IMG/VR virus record: IMGVR_UViG_3300030333_001304
Coordinates: 1 to 35,618 of that record
Strand: one strand, 5' to 3'
Source of the DNA: a virus
Length of the DNA: 35,618 nt
Shown in pieces: positions 1 through 5,932 of the stretch. The notes beneath the pieces are model-generated. The model did no database searches and had not been told where the DNA came from. It saw nothing but the letters and a program-made list of their open reading frames with translations. Every line of letters starts with the position of its first letter. Within the stretch, counting starts at the first letter, position 1. The position numbers were made by a program, and so were the translations under genes.

Positions 1-150
1 GTAACCCATCTACAATCTACGAGAGTTACGGCTAAAACCCCCGTCCGTCAGAAGGACACGTTAACCAGCGGGGTCTCTCAATCAGACTCTGCCGAGTACA
101 AAGCCTTTGGTGATGCATGGTCAGCAAATAAGACTGCCTGTAAGGCGTGA
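1..150 (+). CDS. possible C-terminal end of an early gene (partial at window start)
   Basis: The first forward frame is open from base 1 to a TGA at 148-150, giving 49 residues that end with GDAWSANKTACKA. The other two forward frames have stops within the first 65 bases. No start codon is needed because the gene would begin outside the window. The peptide is hydrophilic and I do not recognise it. Its codons are richer in G and C than those of the downstream genes, and part of the stretch (37-74) can also fold as a hairpin. It may therefore be leader RNA and not coding. An open frame of this length is not rare by chance. Confidence 0.3.
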   Translation, partial: VTHLQSTRVTAKTPVRQKDTLTSGVSQSDSAEYKAFGDAWSANKTACKA

Positions 151-323
151 AGAGGATGTAAGATTCCTTACGGTAGAGGGTACTGGTCCTTGAGGAAGGA
201 CCTAATGCTCCCAGACACGGTGGCTTGTGTCCAGAGTCAATAATTTAATAGGGGTGGGCAGCTGGAGCTAGCAGTTAAATAACTATAAACAGCTAACCCA
301 CCCCGACAATTATAGGAGACATT
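151..323 (+). promoter_or_regulatory. structured non-coding leader upstream of the first complete gene
   Basis: No convincing gene lies here. The stretch holds a run of hairpins: 158-162 with 167-171 (GTAAG/CTTAC), a perfect 7-bp stem 185-191 with 196-202 closed by loop GAGG, and 214-218 with 227-231 (GACAC/GTGTC). These are followed by the large stem-loop at 251-304. A Shine-Dalgarno AGGAG at 314-318 serves the ATG at 324. The density of perfect stems suggests a functional RNA such as a leader, a processing site or an attenuator. None has a U-tract, so intrinsic termination is not supported. I recognise no tRNA or known riboswitch. Confidence 0.5.
251..304 (+). promoter_or_regulatory. long G/C-rich stem-loop in the leader
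   Basis: GGGGTGGG (251-258) pairs perfectly with CCCACCCC (297-304). After a small bulge, AGCTG (260-264) pairs with CAGCT (290-294). A small AGTT/AACT hairpin sits in the loop near 273-284. In an A+T-rich genome this 13-bp helix just before a ribosome site is striking. T7-like phages process leaders at RNase III hairpins, so that is one possible role. The absence of a following U run argues against a simple terminator. Confidence 0.5.
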
Positions 324-593
324 ATGCCTGGGAATACTTGGAGACAAGACAATAGTAATTGGGATACAGATCGGCACTGGCGTAGGATGAAGGAAGATCA
401 GCGTGCTGTTCGTGAAGGTAAAAAGAAATATGTCCCTAAGAAATGGGATGGTGATGCAGGTAAGGGTGATGGAAGAAGAGAGAGTGATATATCTGATGAA
501 GAGTATGGTCTTAGATATGACCTTGCATTCGGTAAGATAACCCGTGAAGAGTTTGAAAAAAGGATGAATAAACTTGACAACTCAATGGAATAA
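324..593 (+). CDS. small basic hydrophilic protein, unknown function
   Basis: This 89-residue protein starts at an ATG with AGGAG at 314-318, 5 bases upstream. It is rich in Asp, Glu, Lys and Arg, with a Lys/Arg/Gly-rich middle and an acidic-basic helical C-terminal part (DEEYGLRYDLAFGKITREEF). It has no signal peptide or membrane segment. Its end overlaps the start of the RNA polymerase gene by 20 bases, so the two are probably translationally coupled. T7-like phages carry small host-takeover proteins just before the polymerase, and this may be one. That is inference from position only; I recognise no family. Confidence 0.75.
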   Translation: MPGNTWRQDNSNWDTDRHWRRMKEDQRAVREGKKKYVPKKWDGDAGKGDGRRESDISDEEYGLRYDLAFGKITREEFEKRMNKLDNSME

Positions 594-3018
594 ACTATCT
601 AAAGGTGATAAGATTAAACGAGATGATTGGCAGCGTGTGTTAGAAGAAGACATGCTAATGACATCTTGTTCCAGATACTGGAATGAATATAACAGAGCAC
701 CTGATGAAGGCATACCTGAACAACAGTTATTAGATGCTGCGGTTACTAGCCTGGAACCATGTTATCAAGAGTGGATAGATAGAGTATGTCTTAATGCTAA
801 GACACCTCAATGGGTACACCCACTACTAGCAGTAGGTTCACGGAAGATGGCTGACTTAACTATAAGATGTTTACTTAGAGTATGGCTGACACCTAACATA
901 TTTGGATACAAGTTCTCAGAACAATGCAATCCACCTACTGCACAGATGCTATCAAATCTTATAGCACAAGAGGTAATAAATATTGTAGGCTTTCAACAAG
1001 CTAAAGAAAACTATACTGAGGATTGGCGTACACAATCCAAGTTCATTAAGAACTGGACACCTAAGAGATGTATAGCATTTGCTAAGAAGATGGATACAAT
1101 ACCTAACATGACACTAAAGCAGCGACAAGACTTTGGTCATCACATGATAAGGATTGCTGAAGAAAGTAATGTAATTGTGTCAGTAAGAAGAAGAAAGAAA
1201 ACTAAAAAAGGTTATAGGAATTACCTATACATAGAGTTAGCACCTGAACTGTTGTCAGATTTACATGAACAACATTACTTATTAGAGATGTCAACTCTAC
1301 TATATAGACCTATGATTGTACCGCCCGTTGATCACACATTATCATCATCAGGTGGACATCTTACTCCTAACATTAGGAAACCTGTAGTACAAAAGTATAG
1401 ATCTAATCTATATGAAGACGAGAAGCTTAATCAGATATCTTCTGAACCTTCTCAGTTAGTTATCGATGGGTTGAATGCATTGCAAAAAACTGAGTGGTGT
1501 ATAAACATGAGAATATATGATGTAATGAAATCATTATTTGAAAACAATACAAGACTTGCTAACTTACCATCATGTAACTTTGAAGAGTTTATGTTTAATG
1601 ATGAGTACCCAGAAGATGGTACTAAACAAGAGCAAGCTGTATGGTGTCAACACCGTGAAGAAAGCTGGGGTAACTGGTATAAAGACGAGCAAGCTAGAGG
1701 TAGAATGTTTGTTCGCTTTAAACTAATAGATAGATTATCCAAGTGGAATTTCTTTTACATGCCATATACTCTAGACTTTAGAGGGCGTGCTTATTCTGTA
1801 TGTGAATTACTATCACCTCAAAGTTCTGATATAGATCGTGGGTTGATTATGTTTGCTAATGCAGTAGAACAAACTGAAGAAGGATTGTACTGGCAAAAGA
1901 TATACTTAGCAAATCTGTTTGGTATGGATAAGATACCATTCGATGAGCGTATTGAATGGGTAGATAAACATTGGCACATCTTTGAAAAGATAAACGATGA
2001 CCCATACTCAGAACATTTCTGGATTGATAATTCACCTAAGAAAAATAAATCATTCCAAAGACTAGCTACAATCTTTGATCTAATGAGATCAGATGGATTA
2101 ACACAAGTTCCTGTACATATAGACGGTAAGTGTAATGGCTCACAACATTGGGCTGCACTTATGCGTGATGAAGTAATAGGTTTACTAACCAATGTGTTAC
2201 CATCTGATACACCTCAAGATCTTTATCAATTTGTTGCTGATAAAACTACAGACTACTGTAAGTTTCATCTTGATGATAATAATTACTATGAAGAGTTCAT
2301 GGATCATTGGGTTGATGGTATTAGTCGTGATGTAACTAAACGTTCTACCATGTGTGATTCATATGGCTTAACATTTTATGGTATTCAAAAGTATACTAGA
2401 TCAGAAGGTCATGTTGATTGGATACCTAAAGAACGTAGAGGTGGTGCTGTTGTTGAATTAGCTAGAGCTATACAAGCAGGACTTAACACATCACTTGAAG
2501 GACCTAACAGAGGCAAGGCTTACCTAAAAGAATTAGCTAGTATAGCCTGTGAAAATAATAAACAACTAGTATGGTATACACCATCTGGTTTTAAAGTTGT
2601 ACACGTGTATAATAAGACTGGTTCAAGAAGATCTTTAGCTAAGATGTTTAACAACAAAGAGCTTCAGTTCTTTTTTAGAACTAAGGATATAGATGAGAGA
2701 GCAGTTAAGCAAGCTATCTCTCCTAACTATATTCATTCGTTGGATGCTGCCCACATGTTTCTTGTTATCTATGCTTTCATAGCTGATCATATAAAAGATA
2801 TGTCTATGATACACGATTCATTTGGATGTCACGCTCCGTTAATAGGTATCTTAAACAAACATATTAGAGAGGAGTTTAAAAAGATGCATTCCAAAAATTT
2901 GCTAGAAAAATTTCGAGAGGACATTGGATCCTTAATTGGTACACAGTTACCAGAAGTTCCAATGACTGGTGATTTAGATATCGCTGATGTATTATTATCT
3001 AGGTTCTTCTTCTCATGA
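574..3018 (+). CDS. T7-like single-subunit DNA-directed RNA polymerase
   Basis: This 814-residue protein (T7 gp1 is 883) transcribes the phage middle and late genes. The palm and fingers motifs align with T7: D517 in HIDGKCNGSQHW (T7 D537), K589 and Y597 in VTKRSTMCDSYG (T7 K631 and Y639, same spacing of 8) and D748 in MIHDSFG (T7 D812). The C-terminus ends in FFFS, like the hydrophobic foot of T7 RNAP. The N-terminal third is much less similar to T7 and shorter. The start chosen is TTG at 574 with AAGGA at 560-564. The next in-frame ATG is 26 codons later and would cut into the N-terminal helix. The end overlaps the next gene by ATGA. Confidence 0.95.
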   Translation: MTTQWNKLSKGDKIKRDDWQRVLEEDMLMTSCSRYWNEYNRAPDEGIPEQQLLDAAVTSLEPCYQEWIDRVCLNAKTPQWVHPLLAVGSRKMADLTIRCLLRVWLTPNIFGYKFSEQCNPPTAQMLSNLIAQEVINIVGFQQAKENYTEDWRTQSKFIKNWTPKRCIAFAKKMDTIPNMTLKQRQDFGHHMIRIAEESNVIVSVRRRKKTKKGYRNYLYIELAPELLSDLHEQHYLLEMSTLLYRPMIVPPVDHTLSSSGGHLTPNIRKPVVQKYRSNLYEDEKLNQISSEPSQLVIDGLNALQKTEWCINMRIYDVMKSLFENNTRLANLPSCNFEEFMFNDEYPEDGTKQEQAVWCQHREESWGNWYKDEQARGRMFVRFKLIDRLSKWNFFYMPYTLDFRGRAYSVCELLSPQSSDIDRGLIMFANAVEQTEEGLYWQKIYLANLFGMDKIPFDERIEWVDKHWHIFEKINDDPYSEHFWIDNSPKKNKSFQRLATIFDLMRSDGLTQVPVHIDGKCNGSQHWAALMRDEVIGLLTNVLPSDTPQDLYQFVADKTTDYCKFHLDDNNYYEEFMDHWVDGISRDVTKRSTMCDSYGLTFYGIQKYTRSEGHVDWIPKERRGGAVVELARAIQAGLNTSLEGPNRGKAYLKELASIACENNKQLVWYTPSGFKVVHVYNKTGSRRSLAKMFNNKELQFFFRTKDIDERAVKQAISPNYIHSLDAAHMFLVIYAFIADHIKDMSMIHDSFGCHAPLIGILNKHIREEFKKMHSKNLLEKFREDIGSLIGTQLPEVPMTGDLDIADVLLSRFFFS

Positions 3019-3251
3019 GCTTTTTAATAATAACAAATGAACATGACATGGAACAGAACATAGATTATGTTACTGAACTTGCTAAAAATAATAGTAATTC
3101 TAAAATAGATATTGCATTCCCTAATCAAAAGTTTGCTACACTATTTATGGAAAACTTAATGAAGAATTTCAAAAGAGAAAAAGTTAAGAAAGATTGTGGA
3201 TTACACATTATTATAAGTGTACCACCTAATGAAGGAGAGATTAATGATTGA
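3015..3251 (+). CDS. small protein of unknown function
   Basis: This 78-residue protein begins at an ATG overlapping the polymerase stop (ATGA, 3015-3018), so it is probably translated by reinitiation. It has a short hydrophobic beta-like start (MSFLIITNEHD), a Lys/Asn-rich middle and a second beta-like stretch near the end (GLHIIISVP). The pattern suggests a small alpha/beta domain. It has no membrane segment or signal peptide, and I do not recognise the family. Its end overlaps the next gene by 8 bases. Confidence 0.7.
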   Translation: MSFLIITNEHDMEQNIDYVTELAKNNSNSKIDIAFPNQKFATLFMENLMKNFKREKVKKDCGLHIIISVPPNEGEIND

Positions 3252-3492
3252 ACCTAATGGAAAGTATTATGACTACAGACTAGACAATACTTTAAACGAA
3301 TTGCAAATCATGCACATGAACGGTGAGATAGATTTACATGAACCTATTGAAGCGTACTATGCTAAGTGGAAACATGATAACAAAGGTAACAATCATCAAC
3401 CCATTGAAGAAACTAGAACGAGAAAGGATCTACCTTCTATTGCTCAGCAGTGGAAGACAGATTACAATAAACGGAGAAACAATAATGGCTAG
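3244..3492 (+). CDS. small hydrophilic protein of unknown function
   Basis: I start this gene at the ATG at 3244 because AGGAG at 3233-3237 sits 6 bases upstream. An earlier in-frame ATG at 3217 has no such site. The product is 82 residues, charged and rich in Asn, Lys and aromatic residues (MIEPNGKYYDYRLDNTLNEL), probably helical, with a basic C-terminus (NKRRNNNG). No known motif is visible. It overlaps the genes on both sides by 8 bases, which supports a real coupled gene. Confidence 0.7.
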   Translation: MIEPNGKYYDYRLDNTLNELQIMHMNGEIDLHEPIEAYYAKWKHDNKGNNHQPIEETRTRKDLPSIAQQWKTDYNKRRNNNG

Positions 3493-4138
3493 AGTATTAT
3501 GCATAGGTGATATACACCTACCCGCAACACACGAGGACTACTTAGGTTTCGTTAAGAAGTTAAAGAGAAAGTATAAGACTGATACTACAGTATTCATAGG
3601 TGATATTGTAGACATGCACGCTATCTCTTATCATCAAAAGAATCCTGAATTACCTAGTGCTATTGATGAGCACGAGGCAGTAGTAAAAGGACTGAAGGCT
3701 TGGAAGAAAGCTTTCCCAGAAGCATATGTATGCATAGGCAATCATGATGAAAGAGTACACAGATTATCAGCAACTGCAGGTATACCGTCCGTCTATCTGG
3801 CAGACTATAAAGAACTTTATGATACTCCTAATTGGGATTGGGATTATGATTTTGTTATTGACGGTGTTCAGTATATTCATGGTACTGGTCTTAGTGGTCA
3901 GCAGCCTGCATTTACTGCTGCGCAAAGGCTTGGGCACTCAGTAGTCATGGGTCATACACATAGCATAGCTTCTATTAAAGTACAACAAACAGTTACCAAA
4001 AGAATCTTTGGTATGAATGTAGGTTGTGGTGTTGATATGAATCACAAAGCTATGAACTATTCTAAGGCACACTTAAACAAATCTGTGATCTCAGCAGGAA
4101 TTATTATTGATGGAATTCCAATTTTAGAGTTGCTTTAA
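3485..4138 (+). CDS. calcineurin-like metallophosphoesterase
   Basis: This 217-residue protein has the full set of metal-binding blocks of the calcineurin-like family: D9 and H11 (CIGDIH), D40 (FIGDIVD), N86-H87-D88 (IGNHDER), H132 (IHGTG) and H157/H159 (GHTHS). It should be a dinuclear-metal phosphoesterase. Phage members include lambda protein phosphatase and SbcD-like nucleases, and the substrate cannot be told here. The ATG at 3485 is chosen because GGAG at 3473-3476 lies 8 bases upstream. The frame is open for 49 codons further upstream, but that overlaps the preceding gene. It is the last gene before the sigma70-type promoter at 4130-4157, whose -35 box overlaps its final codons. Confidence 0.88.
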   Translation: MARVLCIGDIHLPATHEDYLGFVKKLKRKYKTDTTVFIGDIVDMHAISYHQKNPELPSAIDEHEAVVKGLKAWKKAFPEAYVCIGNHDERVHRLSATAGIPSVYLADYKELYDTPNWDWDYDFVIDGVQYIHGTGLSGQQPAFTAAQRLGHSVVMGHTHSIASIKVQQTVTKRIFGMNVGCGVDMNHKAMNYSKAHLNKSVISAGIIIDGIPILELL

Positions 4139-4157
4139 TTTTTATTTATGGTATAAT
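4130..4157 (+). promoter_or_regulatory. probable host sigma70 promoter with extended -10
   Basis: The -35 box is TTGCTT (4130-4135). After a 16-base spacer comes a perfect -10 box TATAAT (4152-4157), preceded by TGG, which gives an extended -10 (TGNTATAAT). It lies in the 63-base gap upstream of the SSB gene, one of few intergenic gaps in the window. It would start transcription of the replication block by host polymerase. The match is by eye and no transcript data are available. Confidence 0.6.
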
Positions 4158-4201
4158 ACATGAATAATAACAACGGGTCAGAAAACAAAAGGAGAAATTA
4201 A

Positions 4202-4714
4202 ATGAAAGCATTTGTAACTGACACACTTAACGTAAAGTGGGGACACCTACACCGACCGGATGATAAGTTCGGAGCAGATTCAGCCAACCATAACGTCACA
4301 GTAATTGTTGACGAGGCTCTTCAATTAACACTAGATAATCTTATGAAAGAATCTGGTGCTAAAAAGATCAATGGTATGCGTACTGATGATGATGGTGATA
4401 CCCTACTTAAAGTAAAGACGAAGACATTCGTAAAGAAAGGTGAACAAACATTCCCTTGTCGTGATGCTAAAGCTGAAAAGACTGAAGCAACACCATTCGG
4501 TGGAGACAAAGTTCGCCTTCGCTTAAACCCCATGGTTCTCGATCGTGATAACTCATTAAGTATTTATCTTAATGGATGTCAAATCATCGAGAAGAACGCA
4601 TCAGATACTGGTGGGTTCGCACCAACCGACGGCTTTGATGGCTCTGAGTATACTGCTCCTACCCCAGAGAGTAATACAAATGAACCAGAAGAAGTCGAGG
4701 ATCTTCCATTCTAA
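4202..4714 (+). CDS. single-stranded DNA-binding protein, T7 gp2.5-like
   Basis: This 170-residue protein sits where T7 gene 2.5 lies, directly before the recombination endonuclease and the primase-helicase. The N-terminal part looks like an OB-fold core (beta-rich, ending near residue 135 with LSIYLNGCQIIEK). It is followed by a Gly/Thr/Pro-rich linker and an acidic C-terminal tail, EPEEVEDLPF. Acidic tails ending in Phe are a hallmark of phage and bacterial SSBs and recruit polymerase and primase. The ATG has a strong AAAGGAG site. Its stop overlaps the next start (TAATG at 4712-4716). Confidence 0.85.
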   Translation: MKAFVTDTLNVKWGHLHRPDDKFGADSANHNVTVIVDEALQLTLDNLMKESGAKKINGMRTDDDGDTLLKVKTKTFVKKGEQTFPCRDAKAEKTEATPFGGDKVRLRLNPMVLDRDNSLSIYLNGCQIIEKNASDTGGFAPTDGFDGSEYTAPTPESNTNEPEEVEDLPF

Positions 4715-5097
4715 TGGAGTGGAAGTTTCCTATTAGCCCAGTGGCAGCAAGTAGACCCCGTGTGTCAAAGCACGGGGCTTACTTCACTGGTGCTTACAAA
4801 GAATACCGTAAGGTCATGCTGGATTTAGTTCCTGAAATCTTAGGAGAATTTGAACCACTAACATATCCACTCAGTGTAGACTTGGAGTTGTATGTTAAGA
4901 GACCAAAGACTACTAAGCTTGAAGCTCCGAGAGCAGATATAGATAACTATCTCAAAGCAATATTCGATAGCATGAACGGTTTCTTGTGGGAAGACGACAC
5001 ACAAATACGCCAAATATATGCTACTAAACAATGGGCTAAGCCTGGCGAAGATGGTTACTTTGTTATAGGAGTAAATGAATATGAATATTATAATTGA
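4714..5097 (+). CDS. RusA-family Holliday junction resolvase
   Basis: This 127-residue protein carries the RusA signature: D75 and D77 in RADIDNYLKAIFDSMNG, K81, and D94/D95 in WEDDTQIRQ. These correspond to the metal-binding Asp residues and the catalytic Lys of E. coli RusA (D70, D72, K76, D91). It should resolve branched DNA during replication and packaging. It occupies the locus where T7 has endonuclease I (gp3), which belongs to a different fold, so this looks like a functional replacement. The start overlaps the SSB stop by one base. Confidence 0.87.
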   Translation: MEWKFPISPVAASRPRVSKHGAYFTGAYKEYRKVMLDLVPEILGEFEPLTYPLSVDLELYVKRPKTTKLEAPRADIDNYLKAIFDSMNGFLWEDDTQIRQIYATKQWAKPGEDGYFVIGVNEYEYYN

Positions 5098-5136
5098 TGA
5101 CAATAGTGTAGTTGTTATTGATACTGGGGGAGATTA

Positions 5137-5415
5137 ATGAATAAAGAATATAGATTAATTAAGATACGGTGGATGGATATCATTAGACCTGATGCAACAT
5201 GGATGTTCCCAGAAGAATTAAAAACTCTCGAGCCTGCTAAGATTACTACAGTAGGTTGGATAGTAGATGAATCTTCTGAGCAGATCACTATAGCAAGTTC
5301 ATTAGGAGATGATAGACAATTGGGAGATATCAACTGTATACCTAAGTCTGTTGTCCAGACTATAGAAGATCTAGGAGAAACAAATGAAAACACAATTGAA
5401 ATACCTATTATTTAG
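5137..5415 (+). CDS. small protein of unknown function
   Basis: This 92-residue protein has GGGGGAG just upstream of its ATG. It is mostly beta-like, with KIRWMDIIRPDATWMF at the start and ITTVGWIVDESSEQITIASS in the middle. This suggests a small barrel or beta-sandwich domain of the kind seen in many phage early regions. There is no membrane segment. Its last 32 bases overlap the next gene, a lipoprotein. It is the first of three small genes between the RusA resolvase and the primase-helicase, where T7 carries its gp3.5 lysozyme. Confidence 0.72.
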   Translation: MNKEYRLIKIRWMDIIRPDATWMFPEELKTLEPAKITTVGWIVDESSEQITIASSLGDDRQLGDINCIPKSVVQTIEDLGETNENTIEIPII

Positions 5416-5785
5416 TTTACTATTAATGGGTTGTAGTTCAAAGTCTAACTGGTTTCCGTCAACACCTTCCATAGAAGGAGTTAGTAATGAGGTTGTGGCT
5501 GGTTCGATGTCAAGTTGCAGTCCTATGCTTGGTTGGATCGGAGGTATTTGTACCTTATTCGGTATGGCTTTGCTTGTTCTTACTGGTGGTAGAATGGGTA
5601 TGCGTCCAATTATCGGAGGAATAATATTCGTAGTAATAAACTACGCACTAGCAACTTATGCTAGCTGGATATTCTTGCCTGTAGTTATAGCAACTGGTGC
5701 TATATCTTTAGCATGGGCAGGAAAAATTATATGGAAGATCGTCAATGATGACGACATTAAAATTAAGGAGATGTTCAATGGGTGA
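5384..5785 (+). CDS. predicted multi-pass membrane lipoprotein (holin or exclusion candidate)
   Basis: This 133-residue protein begins with a signal peptide and a lipobox-like stretch (LLFSLLLMGCSS, lipidated Cys at residue 17). About three hydrophobic segments follow, near residues 48-68, 72-92 and 95-116. It ends with a charged tail containing NDDDIKIKEM. A lipidated, multi-pass membrane protein of this size could act in lysis or superinfection exclusion. Both are inferences from topology and from its position at the T7 lysozyme locus. AGGAG precedes the ATG. Its end overlaps the following micro-gene by 8 bases, which suggests they work together. Confidence 0.72.
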   Translation: MKTQLKYLLFSLLLMGCSSKSNWFPSTPSIEGVSNEVVAGSMSSCSPMLGWIGGICTLFGMALLVLTGGRMGMRPIIGGIIFVVINYALATYASWIFLPVVIATGAISLAWAGKIIWKIVNDDDIKIKEMFNG

Positions 5786-5924
5786 AATGTTAAGTTCAGG
5801 ATTAGGAACAGTATTTTATTCTATCGTAGTCTTCATGGCAGGTGCATTAATCGGTCGCCCTATGTGGTGTTGGATGTGTAAGTCAATGCCTTGGAGTGAC
5901 TGTGGTAAAGAATGCAAGAAGTAA
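5778..5924 (+). CDS. 48-residue membrane protein with Cys-rich tail
   Basis: The ATG at 5778 has AAGGAG at 5765-5770, 7 bases upstream, and the stop is at 5922-5924. One transmembrane helix spans about residues 9-26 (LGTVFYSIVVFMAGALIG). The C-terminal tail has four Cys: C31 and C34 (WCWMCK), then C42 and C46 (DCGKECKK). The tail could bind a metal or form disulphides. The good ribosome site, the 8-base overlap upstream and the coupling to the primase start 9 bases downstream support a real gene. I do not recognise the family. It may partner the preceding lipoprotein. Confidence 0.68.
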   Translation: MGEMLSSGLGTVFYSIVVFMAGALIGRPMWCWMCKSMPWSDCGKECKK

Positions 5925-5932
5925 GGAGAGCT

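Noticed and set aside
239-247. AATAATTTA repeated at 239, 20911 and 21032 as a possible phage promoter core
   Set aside because: A 9-base word of only A and T is expected by chance in a genome this A+T-rich, and one copy lies inside the scaffold gene.
1-323. tRNA or tmRNA gene in the leader
   Set aside because: Hairpins are present, but there is no acceptor stem with a T-loop (GTTCRANNC) or CCA-adjacent pairing.
574-601. TTGACA with TATCTA 16 bases downstream as a promoter
   Set aside because: The -10 match is poor and the site lies in overlapping coding sequence with no supporting gap.
1818-2192. 124-codon frame on the minus strand inside the RNA polymerase gene
   Set aside because: It mirrors the conserved polymerase active-site region, has no ribosome site, and nothing else in the window is on the minus strand.
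5081-5137. 18-residue frame between RusA and the next gene (MNIIIDDNSVVVIDTGGD), coupled by TAATG
   Set aside because: It has an AGGAG upstream and a coupled stop, but it is too short to assess. It mostly contains the ribosome site of the next gene, so it may be only a leader.
5115-5393. 92-codon minus-strand frame opposite the small gene at 5137-5415
   Set aside because: The forward frame has a good ribosome site and coupled neighbours; the reverse frame has neither.
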